NCBI GenBank assembly: GCA_001599715.1
Contig: BCHU01000014.1
Coordinates: 248,001 to 312,000, forward strand
Length of the DNA: 64,000 nt
Direction of reading: 5' to 3'
Source of the DNA: Phaeotremella fagi
Taxonomy: Eukaryota > Basidiomycota > Tremellomycetes > Tremellales > Phaeotremellaceae
In this document: positions 36,348-48,537 of the stretch, piece after piece
Numbering within the stretch: the first letter of the stretch is position 1
How the letters are laid out: each line of letters begins with the position of its first letter
Translations under genes and position numbers: made by a program
Notes under the pieces: model-generated
Told to the model about the DNA's origin: nothing
Databases searched by the model: none
The model's input: the letters and a program-made list of their open reading frames with translations, nothing else

Positions 36348-39300
36348 TTAAAACGTCCCACTCTTATTACCCATCTTAGGTTGTGAAGGATCCATAGGTG
36401 GTTTTCTGAACAGAGATGTATCGATAACAGCTATAGTAAGGAGTGATCAGTTAATCGTTTATCCCTAAAGAGTGAATAACAACATACGAGCTTTGACAAC
36501 CTTCATCTTCTTCTCCTTCTTTCCCTTCCCCTGCCCTTTCTCAACACTCTTAACAGATTTCGGATCATCCAGTAAATTCTTTTCAGCCGAGTAATCAAAT
36601 TCAGGTATCGAGGCGATATCGATTTTATTCTTTTTGGACGATTTCTTTGATGGCGTTGGTTTGGGTGACCCATCAATTGAAGGAGTTGCCGACGTCGACG
36701 TCGAAGCGATCGAATCACCATTCAACAACTTCATCTTCTTCTCCGTACTTGTATTCTCCAGTGCGGAAACATCAACGTTCTCTTTCCTCTTTTGTTTCTT
36801 CTTCTTTTTGACGTCAACTATAGTATCCTTTTTCGTTATCTCGTTTTCCTTAACAACAGGTTGAGGTTCGGAAACAGGAGGTTTGGTTCGAGACGATTGA
36901 GGGATGAAGGGTACCTGTTCAGGAACATCTATTGAATGAACTTGAACAGTTTCTTTAACCTTTCGAGGGATTTCTTCGACTGGTTGATTGGATACCGAAA
37001 TACCGGTCTCAGCTAACAGATCGCTATGGATAGTATTCTGGATTTCCTCGAATCCAGGTGAAAGTCTCGAAGTACCTTGAACCGTTGATTTACTTTTCAA
37101 AGCTTTGCCAAAAAGTGAAGATGTAGCTTTGACCGTCTTTGCTTCATTCTTACTTTTGATAGTATTTCCAAACATACTCGACTGAGTCTTTCTAGTCGCA
37201 GCTTTTGGAGTTATCGAATTCCAAATATCAGTGTCGATTTTTATATCGGTTTTAGCTTTGGGCGTAGTTTCCACATCTAACTTCGAAGTGCCAGTCCCAA
37301 CGGTCTTGTTGCCAGTTTCCTTTGTATAAGTGATGTAATCAGCTTTACCAGCTTGAATGGCTTTCAAAAGTTCTCCAGCTTTCTTGGAAGCGATCGAAGC
37401 TCTCCCTCCGATACTTCTCAATAAAACTGGTATCGTCTGAGGACGAGCGAGTGACAAAGAAATGACAAGTTGATTAGGTAGGACATAACTATTCGACAGG
37501 AATCAGACTAACAACCCTATCCGAAGAAAAGATAAACTCACTGAGTACTCTCGTCCTCATCCCTAGCAACCCTATCTCTCCAACTATGTATCCTCTTAAA
37601 AACCCAACCAACTTCCTCCAATATAATATCCTTCGACCCCAATTTCCGAGCCAAATTAGACCAACCCCCGGTCCCCTTCCCAGTAAGTTCATCATAACTA
37701 TCTCTTTCAAACAATTTCAACGCTGTTTCAGAAGATCGATCGAGTACCTCCCGCATACCTTGTTGTGGATTGACACGTTCAGGTGAACTGTGTTTCGAAG
37801 ATTCGCCAGTCGAGTTGGGGAATGGTGAAGGTGTTGGAGCGCGTGATGATCTTTCCAATAAGGCGTCTCGTAGATTATCGTAAATGAACAACAAGAAATG
37901 GGTATCTGATCTGGCGTAGTACAACATTTCTGTGGGAAGTGGTCGAATTCGCCAATCTGCCATTTGATATCGTTTGTCTGCTTGAAAGTCGCAGTAAAGA
38001 GATAACAAGCTGGCCAACGAGAATGAGGGGAAATCTGTAAACTGTCAGCTAGGTGTTTCCATAAAGACATCATAGCTCACCTAGAACTTTTGTAGCGTGA
38101 TAAGTGTCAAATAGATTGACAACGAAAATTTCGAAATCCCTTTGCATCCACAAAATGTCTGAATCGGCACCATGGAACACCTAAAGAAATCAATAACTAA
38201 TCCTGCAGCAAACTCACCTTGACGATCGAAGGATCAACCATCACTCCACCCAGTTTACCTTCTCTCAATTCCCCTCTCAATGCCAAAGTATCAACCACCC
38301 AATCACCATCCCTAGTACTGATCTGCATCAAACACGTGAAACCATCATAACTTCGCATAGAATGATGTTCGAGATCAACAGCGATTTCCTTAGCTTTCTT
38401 CAAACTCTCCACCATCAATTCCAATTTCTCGGGTGTGTCCACAAATTCAAATGGCGTTTCGTCAAACGATCTTGGTGAGATCGGTGGAATGATTTGAAAC
38501 ATTGATGTAGGGTAGGGTAGGTGTTTCGTTTCGTAATAATATGGATGTTGTCGGGCTTTGATATTTCGATCACGTCTGGTCATCGCTTGATAATCCTCTT
38601 CACCATCTGATTTCAGTATTGGTTCCAAGTCTGTTGGTTCAGATGGGACGACGAAATCTAATGGAACCATTGAATGGGGTTTAGCTTTGAGGTTCGGTAT
38701 CCATGGACCCCTGTCTATGGAATTGTTGACTGGATCGGGGAATTTCTTTTGAGGTTTGGTAATTGAAGATGCATGGTATAGAGCTGGATTTAGTCTTGTA
38801 TCTTCTGTGAAAGGTCCAGGGAGCTGCGAAACGATCAGAAACTATTGTTACCAAAGGGCTCAACCTACTTTCTTTCCAGCTGCAGCTGCAAGACCTGGTT
38901 TCACCTCAATCGCAACAGCCTTTTTCTGACCATTCAATTCGTCTAGACACGAGTCCTAAGAACAGATCAGTATATCATACAAAAAGACTAGAAGCAAACG
39001 ACCCACAGCATCCTCCAACAACGTATCAATGACATCAACAACCGCTCCCCGATAACCATCAATAACGTCATCTTCATCCTCTAACTTTCTCCTAACTTTC
39101 TTAGCAGTCCCAACGACTTTCTGTTTACCTTTCAGATCAGTCGAACCAGATTTCGAATTTTGACCATCATAAACCAATTTCAACAATTGATCGGCAAGTG
39201 TCAGTATCCTTTGCGAAGATTTATCGAGTTCTTTACCGAATTTACGATCCAAGGTTCGATGGAAGGATAGATCTGATTTATCGGGTAGATTCGCTGAATG

Positions 39301-39399
39301 GTTGGTTGCTTCTTCTAGGATTCTGGTTATTGTGGGGAAATATTCGTTGAATTTTGGTGTTGGTGTGGAAGTTGAGGTGGAGGGCTCTGATGATGCCAT
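36348..39399 (-). CDS. RRP6: Nuclear exosome 3'-5' exoribonuclease Rrp6
   Basis: The N-terminal PMC2NT domain is seen in [16 protein letters not shown] and [15 protein letters not shown]. The DEDDy nuclease core follows: [20 protein letters not shown] (first D and E), [15 protein letters not shown], and [19 protein letters not shown] (Tyr and last Asp). A predicted HRDC region ([19 protein letters not shown], then a helix-rich part) precedes a Lys/Ser/Thr-rich tail. The final exon ends KMGNKSGTF, like the basic SxTF ending of other Rrp6 proteins. It trims and degrades nuclear RNAs with the exosome. I chose the start at MASSEPSTS because the conserved domain begins soon after; an in-frame ATG at 39504 would add 35 residues. 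Confidence 0.92.
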
Positions 39400-39885
39400 T
39401 GTGGGTTGAGAGGTAGCCTTCTGTTGTGGTGGTGGTCTGGATAGTTCCTTAACAAGATCCTTAGTTTCCAGTTCGAATTTCGTAGAGCTATCAAAATATC
39501 CCAATGTGAATTGGGTCTTGTGAGAGGTGGTGTAACCAGGTGTGGTAGAGAAGGACCGAGCTGAAAGGTGTGTAGTTCTCGGCGTTTTACGGGATATAAA
39601 TGGGTTTCGACAGATGTAGAGAGTATCTATAGCTCCAAAGAGCTTAACAGATGGAACAATGATGTAGAAGATGTAAGATAAAAGGTGATTTTGAATGAAA
39701 ATATGCTGTATTTCAAGACGAACCTTTGATTTTGTTATTGAAAAATGGAAATTTTATATGGGTGGCTCATTTAATTTCTCTTTACTCTTTTACGAAAATT
39801 CAATGATTGCATGAATTCTGAACTTTTTTTTGGACATTTTACAACAACAGGATACCATCGAAAAAGGATTTATCTGGTTCAGAAC
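39400..39885. other. Divergent intergenic region RRP6 / mL46
   Basis: 486 bases between divergent genes, including a possible 35-codon N-terminal extension of RRP6. No other feature was recognised. Confidence 0.5.
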
Positions 39886-40840
39886 ATGTCATTGACACCT
39901 CGTACAATCAGAGCATGTTGCTCAAAATCAGTTAATACTGGTGAGTCATGAAAAAGCTCCCGTATCACAACCCAATCTGATCTTTTCTAGGTATTCGAGG
40001 ACAATCATCACGTCAAGCATCGACTTCTACATCTGCACCCACACCCAAACCCACAACTCCATCAATAACAGCCTCCCTTCTCCTCTCAAGAAACCCATTA
40101 ATAACCAAGACCCCGCACCCCCTCGAAAAAGCCTATCATCTCCACTCAACAAAATTAGAACATTCCCTCTCAAACCCCGTAGCCACGAATTTCTATTTCA
40201 AACCCGGTTCCCTCCCTCTCCGTCGATTCCAAATCCTAAACCACGAACTCGAAAAATCATATTACGGACCGAAGATCGCTGGGAAAACACCTGATTTAGG
40301 TGAGATCAACATGGAAGTTTCTTTGGAGGGGGTCAAGGATCGATCGTTTTGGGTTGAGCAGGATAAAGAGAGGGGAGTGAAGAGTCTGGAGAGGTTTCCG
40401 GAGGAAGAGGTTTTTTTGGTCGTTCAGGAGAAAAATGGGAAAGGGAAATGGGGGTTTCCGAGGACTGATTTGGAGAAGGGGGAGGGATTGGATGAAGCTG
40501 TTAAAAGAGGTTTGATTGGGGTTGATGGTGTTTTGGGCGGGGAGGGGATGGATACTTGGTTGGTTACGAGGAAACCTGTTGGTGTGTTGAGTGAGGGGGA
40601 GAGTAGAGTGAGTTGTTTTGAAAACATCGCGGTTCATATCTGATACCTTTTTTCCAATAGTCTTTCGTCCTTCGATCTCACATCCTCGCTGGTGAACCAA
40701 AACTATCTTCGACATCATCCTACAAATCATGGGCGTGGTTAACACCGAAAGAAATCCAGGAGAAACTATCATCTCAAGGTGACGAATCAGTATGGAACGA
40801 AGTCAAGGGTATGTTTGGGATATCAGATGTAGAGATATAA
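39886..40840 (+). CDS. Mitochondrial large-subunit ribosomal protein mL46
   Basis: Three exons. The start MSLTPRTIRACCSKSVNTG is rich in Ser, Arg and Thr without acidic residues, as in a mitochondrial targeting sequence. The body has KIAGKTPDLGEINMEVSLEG, then a Nudix-like fold with FLVVQEKNGKGKWGFPRTD and EGESRSFVLRSHILAGEPK, and ends with WAWLTPKEIQEKL. This order is that of MRPL46/MRPL17 proteins of the mitoribosome, which keep the Nudix fold but not its hydrolase motif. The stop is only 38 bases from the stop of the facing P450. Confidence 0.82.
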
Positions 40841-40878
40841 GCAGGAACATAGTACAACAAAATACATAATGCATGATA

Positions 40879-43070
40879 CTACTCCATCGCGATCCACAGA
40901 CCTCCCTACACATCGTCAGAAACTCTGAAATCGAAGCTAAGATTCAACTCACCTTTACACTCAAAACTACATCAGCGCTAACCCAGACTTTCTCTCTACC
41001 ACCCCTAGCTCTCCCATCCCCATCAGACCCCTTCCAACTCTCCGGTAGCTGACTACCAGAAGGTCCACTTTCAGGACACAACCTCAATGTCTTACCAGTT
41101 ACCTCCAACTGTCGAAAAAGCAGTATCAAGAAAGTATGCAGAACGTTCAGAGCGAAAGGTTGTCCCAGACACTAATTCCAATCAGTCCATGATTGTTATT
41201 CAAGAACCTACCATTCTCGGGCCAATATTCCAACTCATGAAACCCTCTCTTTGTGCTTTTGTCATCCTATCGTCTAGCCATCGATCGAGATTGAATTCTT
41301 CTGCGTCTGGTCCCCATACTTCTGGTGATCTCTGCATAAGGATTGTTGCCATTACGATGGAAGTGTTTGATGGCATGTAGAGTGGTTCGTTGCCATCTGA
41401 AGGAAATAGAGAAGAACGAACTGATCTTCGAATACTTTATTGTCTTATCAGTACCGGTAAGAGGTTGTGATCCTTTGTACTCACTTTAGTGGTACTGGTG
41501 GAAAAAGACGTAGAACTTCGTTGATGAACGCCCGTGCTTCAAGTCGTCAGTTGTGATCGATTTTAGTTAGAATGAATACACACAGATTTTACAATCTCTA
41601 ATGACCTCTTTTGTGATCTCGCCATCTGATCCAGCGACTGATAAGATCTCCTCTCGTATTCTTTCACCAATCTCCGGGTGAATTGTTAAAATATAGGTGG
41701 AGAAGGTCAGCAAGCTCGTAGTCTACATTGGTCAGTCTATAATCATTCGTACTATTAGTTTGACATACAGTGTCTCGAGAAGCTAACAGAATGTTGATCA
41801 ATTGATCAAGAATGAGTTTACGGTCTACAAGCTAAGTCAGACATAGAGCATAACCAACGACCAGCCCACTGACCATCAGTGACTTCAACCATTTTATCCA
41901 ACAAATGCAATTTATCCTCTTGTTCAGTATCGAATTCAGATTTCGATCGAGAATCCCTCCTTCGCACAGCATTCTCAATCAAAGGTTCGAAAAATCCTTT
42001 GACGACTTTCATAGGTTCTTTCAGAGGATTCTTTCGTAGTTCAAAAAGAGGCTATTGAACCAGTCAGCGCAGAATGGACCCAAAAGTAAAGACGACCCTA
42101 CCCAAACAGTTCCAATTTTCATCCGACGACCTAAAACTTTCTGACAAGCCCCCATAGCGATCTCAAGCTTTTTCAAAGATTCTCTCCATTCCCCATCATC
42201 ATTCTCGTTACTTATACCACATAACCAATCGATCGACATCTCTAACGATAATCCACCAAACATATCTTGAACATCGAAAGCGATTTCGTTTTTGTGTAAA
42301 TTCGCCAGAAACTTTTCAATGTGTGGGACGAAGAGTTTTGGATTGACTTGACTTGGATGAAAGAATGGTCGGGTTAATGATCGATGCTGGTTGTTTGTTA
42401 GAGGTTTCTAGAGGTTGACGTACGAATTTCCACCTTTATGCGGTGTTAGTTTGGAATTGAACGGTGACTTACCTATCACCATCAGAATTGAATATCCCAT
42501 CGCCTAGGAAATCCTTTGCTCTTTCGTTAAATTTAGGGCCTGATGTAGTTTTGGCTATTAGCACTTCCCAACCGTCGTGTTCAAGGCGACGCACCTTTAA
42601 CGAAATTATCGAAATTCATCATTAGAACATGTTTAAACACTTCAGGATCTGTCGTAAGAATCTACTGAATATGTCAGCTTAGCAGTTCAAGTCGCAACCC
42701 AACCCACCTGATCCTCACCCAGAACTCTTGTATTATAAGTCCCACCATAATCTCTCCCCAACAATACCATCATTCTACCAACTTCCTCCTCCTCACCACT
42801 CCTACTCCAATCAAATAAAATGTCAATATTCAATAACCATCTCCCTTTAACTCGGGGGACATCTCTAGCACCATTCCGTCTGGCTTCGTTCTTGATTTTG
42901 ATTAAAGAATATTCAGTTCTGATTATATACGATAGTGGTAGACATATTATGTATAAGATCAGTTGAAAGATTGTCGGTAAATTCGTTTGTTTTGATAGAA
43001 TGTAGATGATGGTTGGTGGAAGAATTAGGGTTTTGATTAAAGCTGGAACTAGGTGCTTGAGACCTTTCAT
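40879..43070 (-). CDS. Cytochrome P450, CYP63/CYP52-like
   Basis: The N-terminus has two hydrophobic stretches (ALIKTLILPPTIIYIL and LILYIICLPLSYII) for ER anchoring. The I-helix motif is LASRDTT, joined across an intron inside the motif. The K-helix ExxR is FINEVLRLFPP. The haem loop reads WNIGPRMCLGQPFALN with the axial Cys, and an intron sits immediately before that Cys. The last exon gives KGGLWIAME. The pattern AxRDTT with a C-terminal VKGGLW is typical of CYP63/CYP52 alkane/fatty-acid hydroxylases. The exact substrate is not given by the sequence. Confidence 0.9.
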
Positions 43071-43328
43071 CCTGTTCGTAGTAGTGATGATTACTAGATC
43101 ATTTATATGATGTTTATTATATCTGTTGTACCATTCTTGGAGATGTAATGAAGAAAATCCATATAGTCTAGAGCCAAAACTCGGAAATCTTATCAGCGAA
43201 GGAAAGGAGCGAAACGCAATCTCAAAAATGTTGATCTTTCCATTATCCTATTTTCTTCGTCTTTATTCTCGTATTGAGCATTACTCACTCTTATAACTCA
43301 CTCACATAGAGATCTGGACTTCTCTCAG

Positions 43329-44752
43329 ATGCTAGGACGGGCAGTAGGTTTGAGAAATAGCTGTTCTCGAGCAACAGGATCTCTCAGAATCATCTCAAAT
43401 CCAAACATCTACCATCATTCAAAAACTAATTTCAGTACATCTTCATCGTCGTCAACTCAAAACTCTGAACCGATAGCCTCGACCTCTACCCAAACATCAA
43501 TAGATGTCCCACTAGATTCACCCTCAACGTTATCAACTTTCCTAAGCTACCTTCCAGATCAATTAGCACATCCCATCGACACCCTTTCTGAAATTTTATT
43601 ATCAATTCCCGAATCCTTCCCATCACTATCTTATGGTGGGACTATTATATTACTAGCTCTACTGGTTAGAGGTGGTATCACCTTACCTGCTACGATATGG
43701 CAGAGAAAACGTATGAGACGTATGAAAGAGGTTGTCCGACCTTTGATGGAATTGTATAATTCACAGATTGCTGGTCAAGTCGCTAGAGAATCTAGAGCTA
43801 AGGGATTGAGTTACGATGATTATAAGAAGGAATTGAAGAAGAAGGTAAGGATATTTGCGAGCTATCAGTATGACTGACTATTGAACAGCTAGCAATCCGT
43901 CAATCAGCCCTACACAAAATCCATAAAACCCATCCAACAATAACGACATATCTACCTCTAGCAGTTCACATACCGATCCTCATCCTGGCTTCAATAACAA
44001 TAAGAAATTGTTTAGAGATTGATGGTTCTCAAATGGCTGCATCATCTTTCATGTGGTTATCAAATTTGGGTGAATCTGACGTAAATATGGTATTACCTTT
44101 CTTGGGCGGTGCGATTAGTTTCGGAAGTGCTGAATTGAATGCTAGAAGGCAGAAAAGGAATATCCCAATGGTCGGCGATCCACCAAACGAGAGTGCAGAA
44201 TTACAACCTGCTGAACCACCAACATCGCAAAATCAGTCTAGGGCTCAATCCAAACCTTCAATCAACACTTCAAATCCCAATAGATCGTTATCAACATCTT
44301 GCGTATCACTGAAATCTACCTCAATTAAATTACCTATATTACCTGGACCCAAGATCCAACCACCAAAGCCAAAACATAAACCAATTCCAGTTTCCAAATC
44401 CAATAAGAGTATGCTCAAGTCAACCCCTACTCCCACTTCTCATTTAACTTCGGAATCCACCAAAGATAGAGCTAGCAAAAACGCTGAAAAAGCTGAGCTG
44501 ACCTCGATGGTCGCAACGAACGCTATGAGGTTTGGATCAATATTGTTTATTCCAATCGCAGCTACTGTTCCTGCTGTGAGTTGATCGTCTGTCTATGCTT
44601 TGAAAGTGCTATCGATTACTGATACTTCTTAGGGACTGGCACTTTATTGGGTGACATCGATCTCTTTCACATTCTGTCAGCATCTTGTTTTTGGATTAAT
44701 TGACGCCAGGGAGGGGTCAAAGGAAACTTTGAATGAGTCAAATCAGCATTAA
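43329..44752 (+). CDS. Oxa1/YidC-family mitochondrial insertase, Cox18-like
   Basis: Three exons. The N-terminus MLGRAVGLRNSCSRATG fits a mitochondrial targeting sequence. The family core follows: TIILLALLVRGGITLPATIW (first helix with RxxxxLP), then RRMKEVVRPLMELYNSQ, and after the intron HKTHPTITTYLPLAVHIPIL with the next helix. A last helix is split by intron 2, ending GLALYWVTSISFTFCQHLVF, the typical PxGLxLYWxTSxxF element. A long hydrophilic insert rich in Ser, Lys and Pro separates the middle and last helices. It inserts proteins into the inner membrane. Cox18 is favoured over Oxa1 by the short loop features, with moderate certainty. Confidence 0.8.
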
Positions 44753-44819
44753 ATTTTCGGTCATGCATTGCATTTTACGCTATTCAATTCCTATCACGAC
44801 ATTGATTTTCCTAAAACCC

Positions 44820-45737
44820 TCAATCAACCTCAGCACACTGTTCACTCTCATCCTTATGTCCAACCCATTTAGGTAACCCGTCAGGAACATCCACGACCCG
44901 TCGCGCATAGAAAATATGACATTGAGCCTGTAATTCTTTCGGTAAACCAGCCTTTTGACCTTTGGATTGAACTTTTGATTCTTTTCCGTTTTCATCTTTC
45001 GATTTCGATTTTCCTTCATCGGTTTTATTATCATTTTCATGATGTGATTCGTCGATGTCTCCGCGTTTCCATTCAAAGGTTGGTGGGAATGCCATTATCA
45101 TGTTTCTACCTTCATCGAAGAGGGGTGATCCACAGGCTCTGCATGATATCTTTCTTGGGAGGGGTGTTGGGGTATGGGAAAGTGGATGAACTTCTCCGTG
45201 TGCACTGTATAGGTTTTAGATAGACTTTGAGAATGTATGTTGAAGGTTACCTTAGAAACCCAATGAATTCATCTGAACTATCCAATCTGACTGAATCTTT
45301 CTTGAATATCGCTGCATGTTGGAATGGTGCACCTGACGATCGGAGTTCAGAACAATAACAAGACAGGTCTACTCACCATGTAGTCGTTGACAATCTTCAC
45401 AATGGCAGAACTTCGATTGCAGAGGATCACCTTGGTATATGAAAGCAGCTAAAACGGTAAATCAACACCTGCCGATCGCCTGGATGGATCGAAACCAACT
45501 TTTTCCACACCAACAGCTCTGTCTCCACTTCATCTTCCAATCTTTCGGTGCATCAACATCTTTAGAATAAGGTGGTTTATTCAACCAATCTTCATCCTCA
45601 TGATCATCATCCTTAACCTCATCTTTTTCATCCTCCGTTTTGGCTTGTTTATGCGCTTCAGCTTTTTTCACTGATCCTTTCGAGTGATCTTGATCTTCTC
45701 TTACTCGCTTTGTTGGTGGTCTGGATGAATTTGGCAT
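44820..45737 (-). CDS. GFA/CENP-V-fold zinc protein
   Basis: The N-terminus is long, charged and low-complexity (DEKDEVKDDDHEDEDWL). The folded part has the family pattern: QSCWCGKTAFIYQGDP, then CHCEDCQRLHGAPF and a later CRACGSPLFDEG, giving the cysteine ligands of the two zinc sites. Removing an intron with donor GTTGGT and acceptor TTTTAG (49 nt) is needed to get CGKTAFIY. A tail after the domain ends LPKWVGHKDESEQCAEVD. The name-giving activity (glutathione-dependent formaldehyde activation) is not certain for fungal members, so the role is unassigned. It faces the Cox18-like gene with 67 bases between stops. Confidence 0.8.
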
Positions 45738-46166
45738 TGTGAGTAGTTTTGAGAAGTCGACAATTACATCTTGAATCGATATTTAAGTTTGATTTTCTTT
45801 TCTTCATCTGCGATCTAGATCGTGAATAACATCGTCCCCTGACGATTTGAATGATGTCAGAAATTTAGTCTTTCTTCACGTGCCTCTCATGATATTTCCG
45901 AATCATGCATAAACGCAGGGGGAACATTCTTCAGCGAGAATAACGCATGGCAATTCGAGTCCTTACTCTTATTCATTTGTGAAGGATCCGATCTGTGACC
46001 AGCGGTAGCTTGTGAGGCAATCTGAGCCATTCCAGTCCCTCCCCGTGGCTAGAGAGTATTCGGCTCGCAGAAGTGAAGAGGATATTTAATTCGCCACTAC
46101 GACATCGGACAACAAAGTTCTACAAAAATAACTAAACCCTCATCTTTCGCCCTCCCCTATAAACCC
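45738..46166. other. Intergenic region
   Basis: 429 bases between the GFA-fold gene start and the end of paralogue A. No gene or repeat was recognised. Confidence 0.45.
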
Positions 46167-46942
46167 CTATACTGATATCATCCCTTCTAGATGCCTTCTC
46201 TCAGACGACTCACTGGTAGAAGACCCTCTGGATTTTAGCCTGTGTTTATGTTGCGTAAGTACCTATACCACGAAGCCTTAGACGAAGGAGACTTACTCTT
46301 GGAAGGTGAGGTTCGCAGCTGAGAGTAGATGACCATGGATGTTTTCTAGAGTCGGACGATCAAATTGGGTGAGTCTAAAAGACTCCAAAGTACCCAGAGC
46401 TTCGCTGAGGGTTTCATAACCTTGGTTTTGAGACGCTGAGGTTGAAATTGAGTCTCTCGAGACTTGGGTTTGTGTCGCCTTGCTTTCGATAGCTGCTAGT
46501 CTAAAGAGTAGAGTGGGAGATGTCAACCATCCATGCCTTCATAATACCTGCTGTAGGAAACTACTTACCTGGACTCAAGTTGAGCCCACTTATACTCGTC
46601 TTCGATCTTTTCGAGCTTGTGAACGAGACCATAGATCGAAGCGTTTGTAGCTGGGGTTCGCTTATCGTAAAGCAAATGTAGATTGGCGTGTATCATGAGC
46701 TTGTCGCAAAGATCGGAAATTGGACGAGTGGAGCTGCTAGGGTCGTATTCGGATAGAATAGTGTTGACATGACCAATCATCCCAACAATTTTATAAGAAG
46801 CTTGAGAATCGACTTTTCGAGTGGCGATATCGAAAACATCTTGGAGTGATGTTGAACCTTTTTTTTCTCCAACGTAGTGGCCACCATCATCCAAAACTTT
46901 GGAATCTGCTTTTTCTTCGAAGTTCTTTATGTCGGAACTCAT
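46167..46942 (-). CDS. Orphan protein, paralogue A of a tandem pair
   Basis: Three exons. The first starts MSSDIKNFEEKADSKVLDDG and contains ISDLCDKLMIHANLHLLYDK and ASIYGLVHKLEKIEDEYKWA. The second starts LAAIESKATQTQ and ends ANLTFQE. A GTAAGT donor that overlaps an apparent TAA leads over a 57-nt intron (46240-46296) to a last exon ending HLEGMISV. All helical and hydrophilic, with no recognised domain. It is similar in length, motif order and intron phase to the next gene (47497-48191), so the two are paralogues. No signal peptide or membrane helix was seen. Function unknown. Confidence 0.65.
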
Positions 46943-47496
46943 TATTAGATTGTGTGAGGGTTTTATGAAAAAGTTGTAATGTGTGAGGATTTATTTGTGG
47001 GAAAAGATATTGAGGAAATAGATAACTATCGACCTCCCACGCCTTCTTATATATGTACTGCAAAGCAAAACCCTTTTCCGTTGTATTGCGTCACACTGTC
47101 ATACAAAAAGCTAACCAAGGAGTGAACATAAAAGAGTGTCATGTCGTCAGTTGGCAAGTAAAAAGGTGTGTCATTACAAAATGCCGATATTTGAACGTGA
47201 AAAGATGAATTATCCTATATCGTGAAAGGACTGCTTTGTCTTCCTTAGAACCGCTTTGCGTTACAATAGGTCCTCGACAATGAGGTTCATGTATGATGAT
47301 ACACACCTCAAACACATCCGTGAAACCTTTTGGCTTACAATGGAGATCGTGCAGCAGATGAGTTTCAACAACCAAATGACATTCAAACTACAAAAATTCG
47401 TCGAGCCAACGTGCGTAAACCTCCTCTTCATTCCCCTCTCGTACAAAAACCGAAACCATAACTTCATACGCTTTCTTCTTTACCCAAGCTAGAAGA
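46943..47496. other. Intergenic between the two paralogues
   Basis: 554 bases with the paralogue A promoter and the end of paralogue B. Several short open frames exist on both strands but none shows coding support. Confidence 0.45.
47046..47053 (-). promoter_or_regulatory. TATA-like box for paralogue A
   Basis: TATATAAG on the minus strand, about 104 bases before its ATG. Consensus match only. Confidence 0.35.
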
Positions 47497-48191
47497 TTAC
47501 TCAGCTTCTGAGTCGAACCTTTGATTGATCAGCAATTTACACTATCTTTCACAATGGTTGAGCCAAATGACAACTTACTGAGTTTGAAGCAGGGCTGAAG
47601 CAGCAGAAAGAAGGCTTTGAGCTGTCTCAACACTTGGATTTTTCTCTTTTTGAAGATCGAGGGTGCTCATGGCAACCGAAATATCCCCCATAACTAAGCG
47701 GTATAACTCTTGAGGTTGCGATAGAGCCCAACGCCTGTTTTGCCTTTGCTATGAGAAAGAAGATGTTTTTTTTTTTTTTATCAGTTTCGCTTTCTTTCAC
47801 CACCACAGCTGAGGTAGGAATACTGTACTTACGTGGTTGTAGCTTGGATCGATCGAACATCCGCTTCGACTTCTTGTAGCTTGGTGATAAGCGCATAGAT
47901 TGAAGCGTATCCTACTATCTGGTGATTCTTGTAGACACTCTTGGTAGCTTCTCTTCTCAAACCATCACATATAGCATGGAGGGGTCGAGGAACGGAATCA
48001 TCGTAGCGTTGGAGTACTTGACGGACGGTATCATACACGTCTTCCCCGACTCTGAAATTAGCAGTTCCAAGAGGTGTGGTGGCGGCGACGAAAAGATCTC
48101 GAAGAGTTTTCTTACTAGTTGGGGTTTTTGGACCGACGTAGAATAAATTTGAATCGAAAGCGATTTCATCAAGTGGAAGATCGTAGTCCAT
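47497..48191 (-). CDS. Orphan protein, paralogue B of a tandem pair
   Basis: The start MDYDLPLDEIAFDSNLFYVG was chosen because it aligns with the start of paralogue A; the in-frame ATG at 48401 would add about 70 unlike residues. It contains LHAICDGLRREATKSVYKNH and YASIYALITKLQEVEADV, which align with the corresponding parts of A. An intron with a run of T on the plus strand (polyA in the transcript) near 47766-47779 separates exon 1 from QNRRWALSQPQELYRLVMGD. The second exon ends LLQTQ, then a GTAAGT donor overlapping TAA leads to a short last exon FDSEAE (intron 47519-47578). Function unknown. Confidence 0.62.
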
Positions 48192-48537
48192 ATTGGATAA
48201 TACTTGTAGAAATTGAAGTATTGTATTGGTACAAAGTGTTGTGAAATTCAAATTAGGGGATATAGATACTGTGGTCTTCCCATGTTTTTTTCGTAGAAGT
48301 CGATAAAGACATGCTCCGTTGTCTCCTTGGCCTGTTGTCACGTAGATTCCAACTAAGGAGGGAAAAAATGAAAGGATAGCAGTCAGCGGATACTTCATCA
48401 CGACATCGAGTGACTTTTATTTGTGGCGAAAATCGACTTCCATCATTCCTACTGTAGCAGCGGGTTGCACCACGTAGCATCAGAAAACAACCTCTGTCTA
48501 CTCCGTGAACTCTACATGGAATAAACTATGCATGGAT
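48192..48537. other. Leader of paralogue B and 3' end of the peptidase gene
   Basis: 346 bases. The minus-strand frame stays open upstream of the chosen start of paralogue B, but the residues do not align with paralogue A. Confidence 0.4.

Noticed and set aside
47766..47779. Run of T
   Set aside because: Lies in an intron of paralogue B and is a simple homopolymer.
47627..47896. Separate 89-codon minus-strand frame
   Set aside because: Different frame from the spliced paralogue B; contains its intron.
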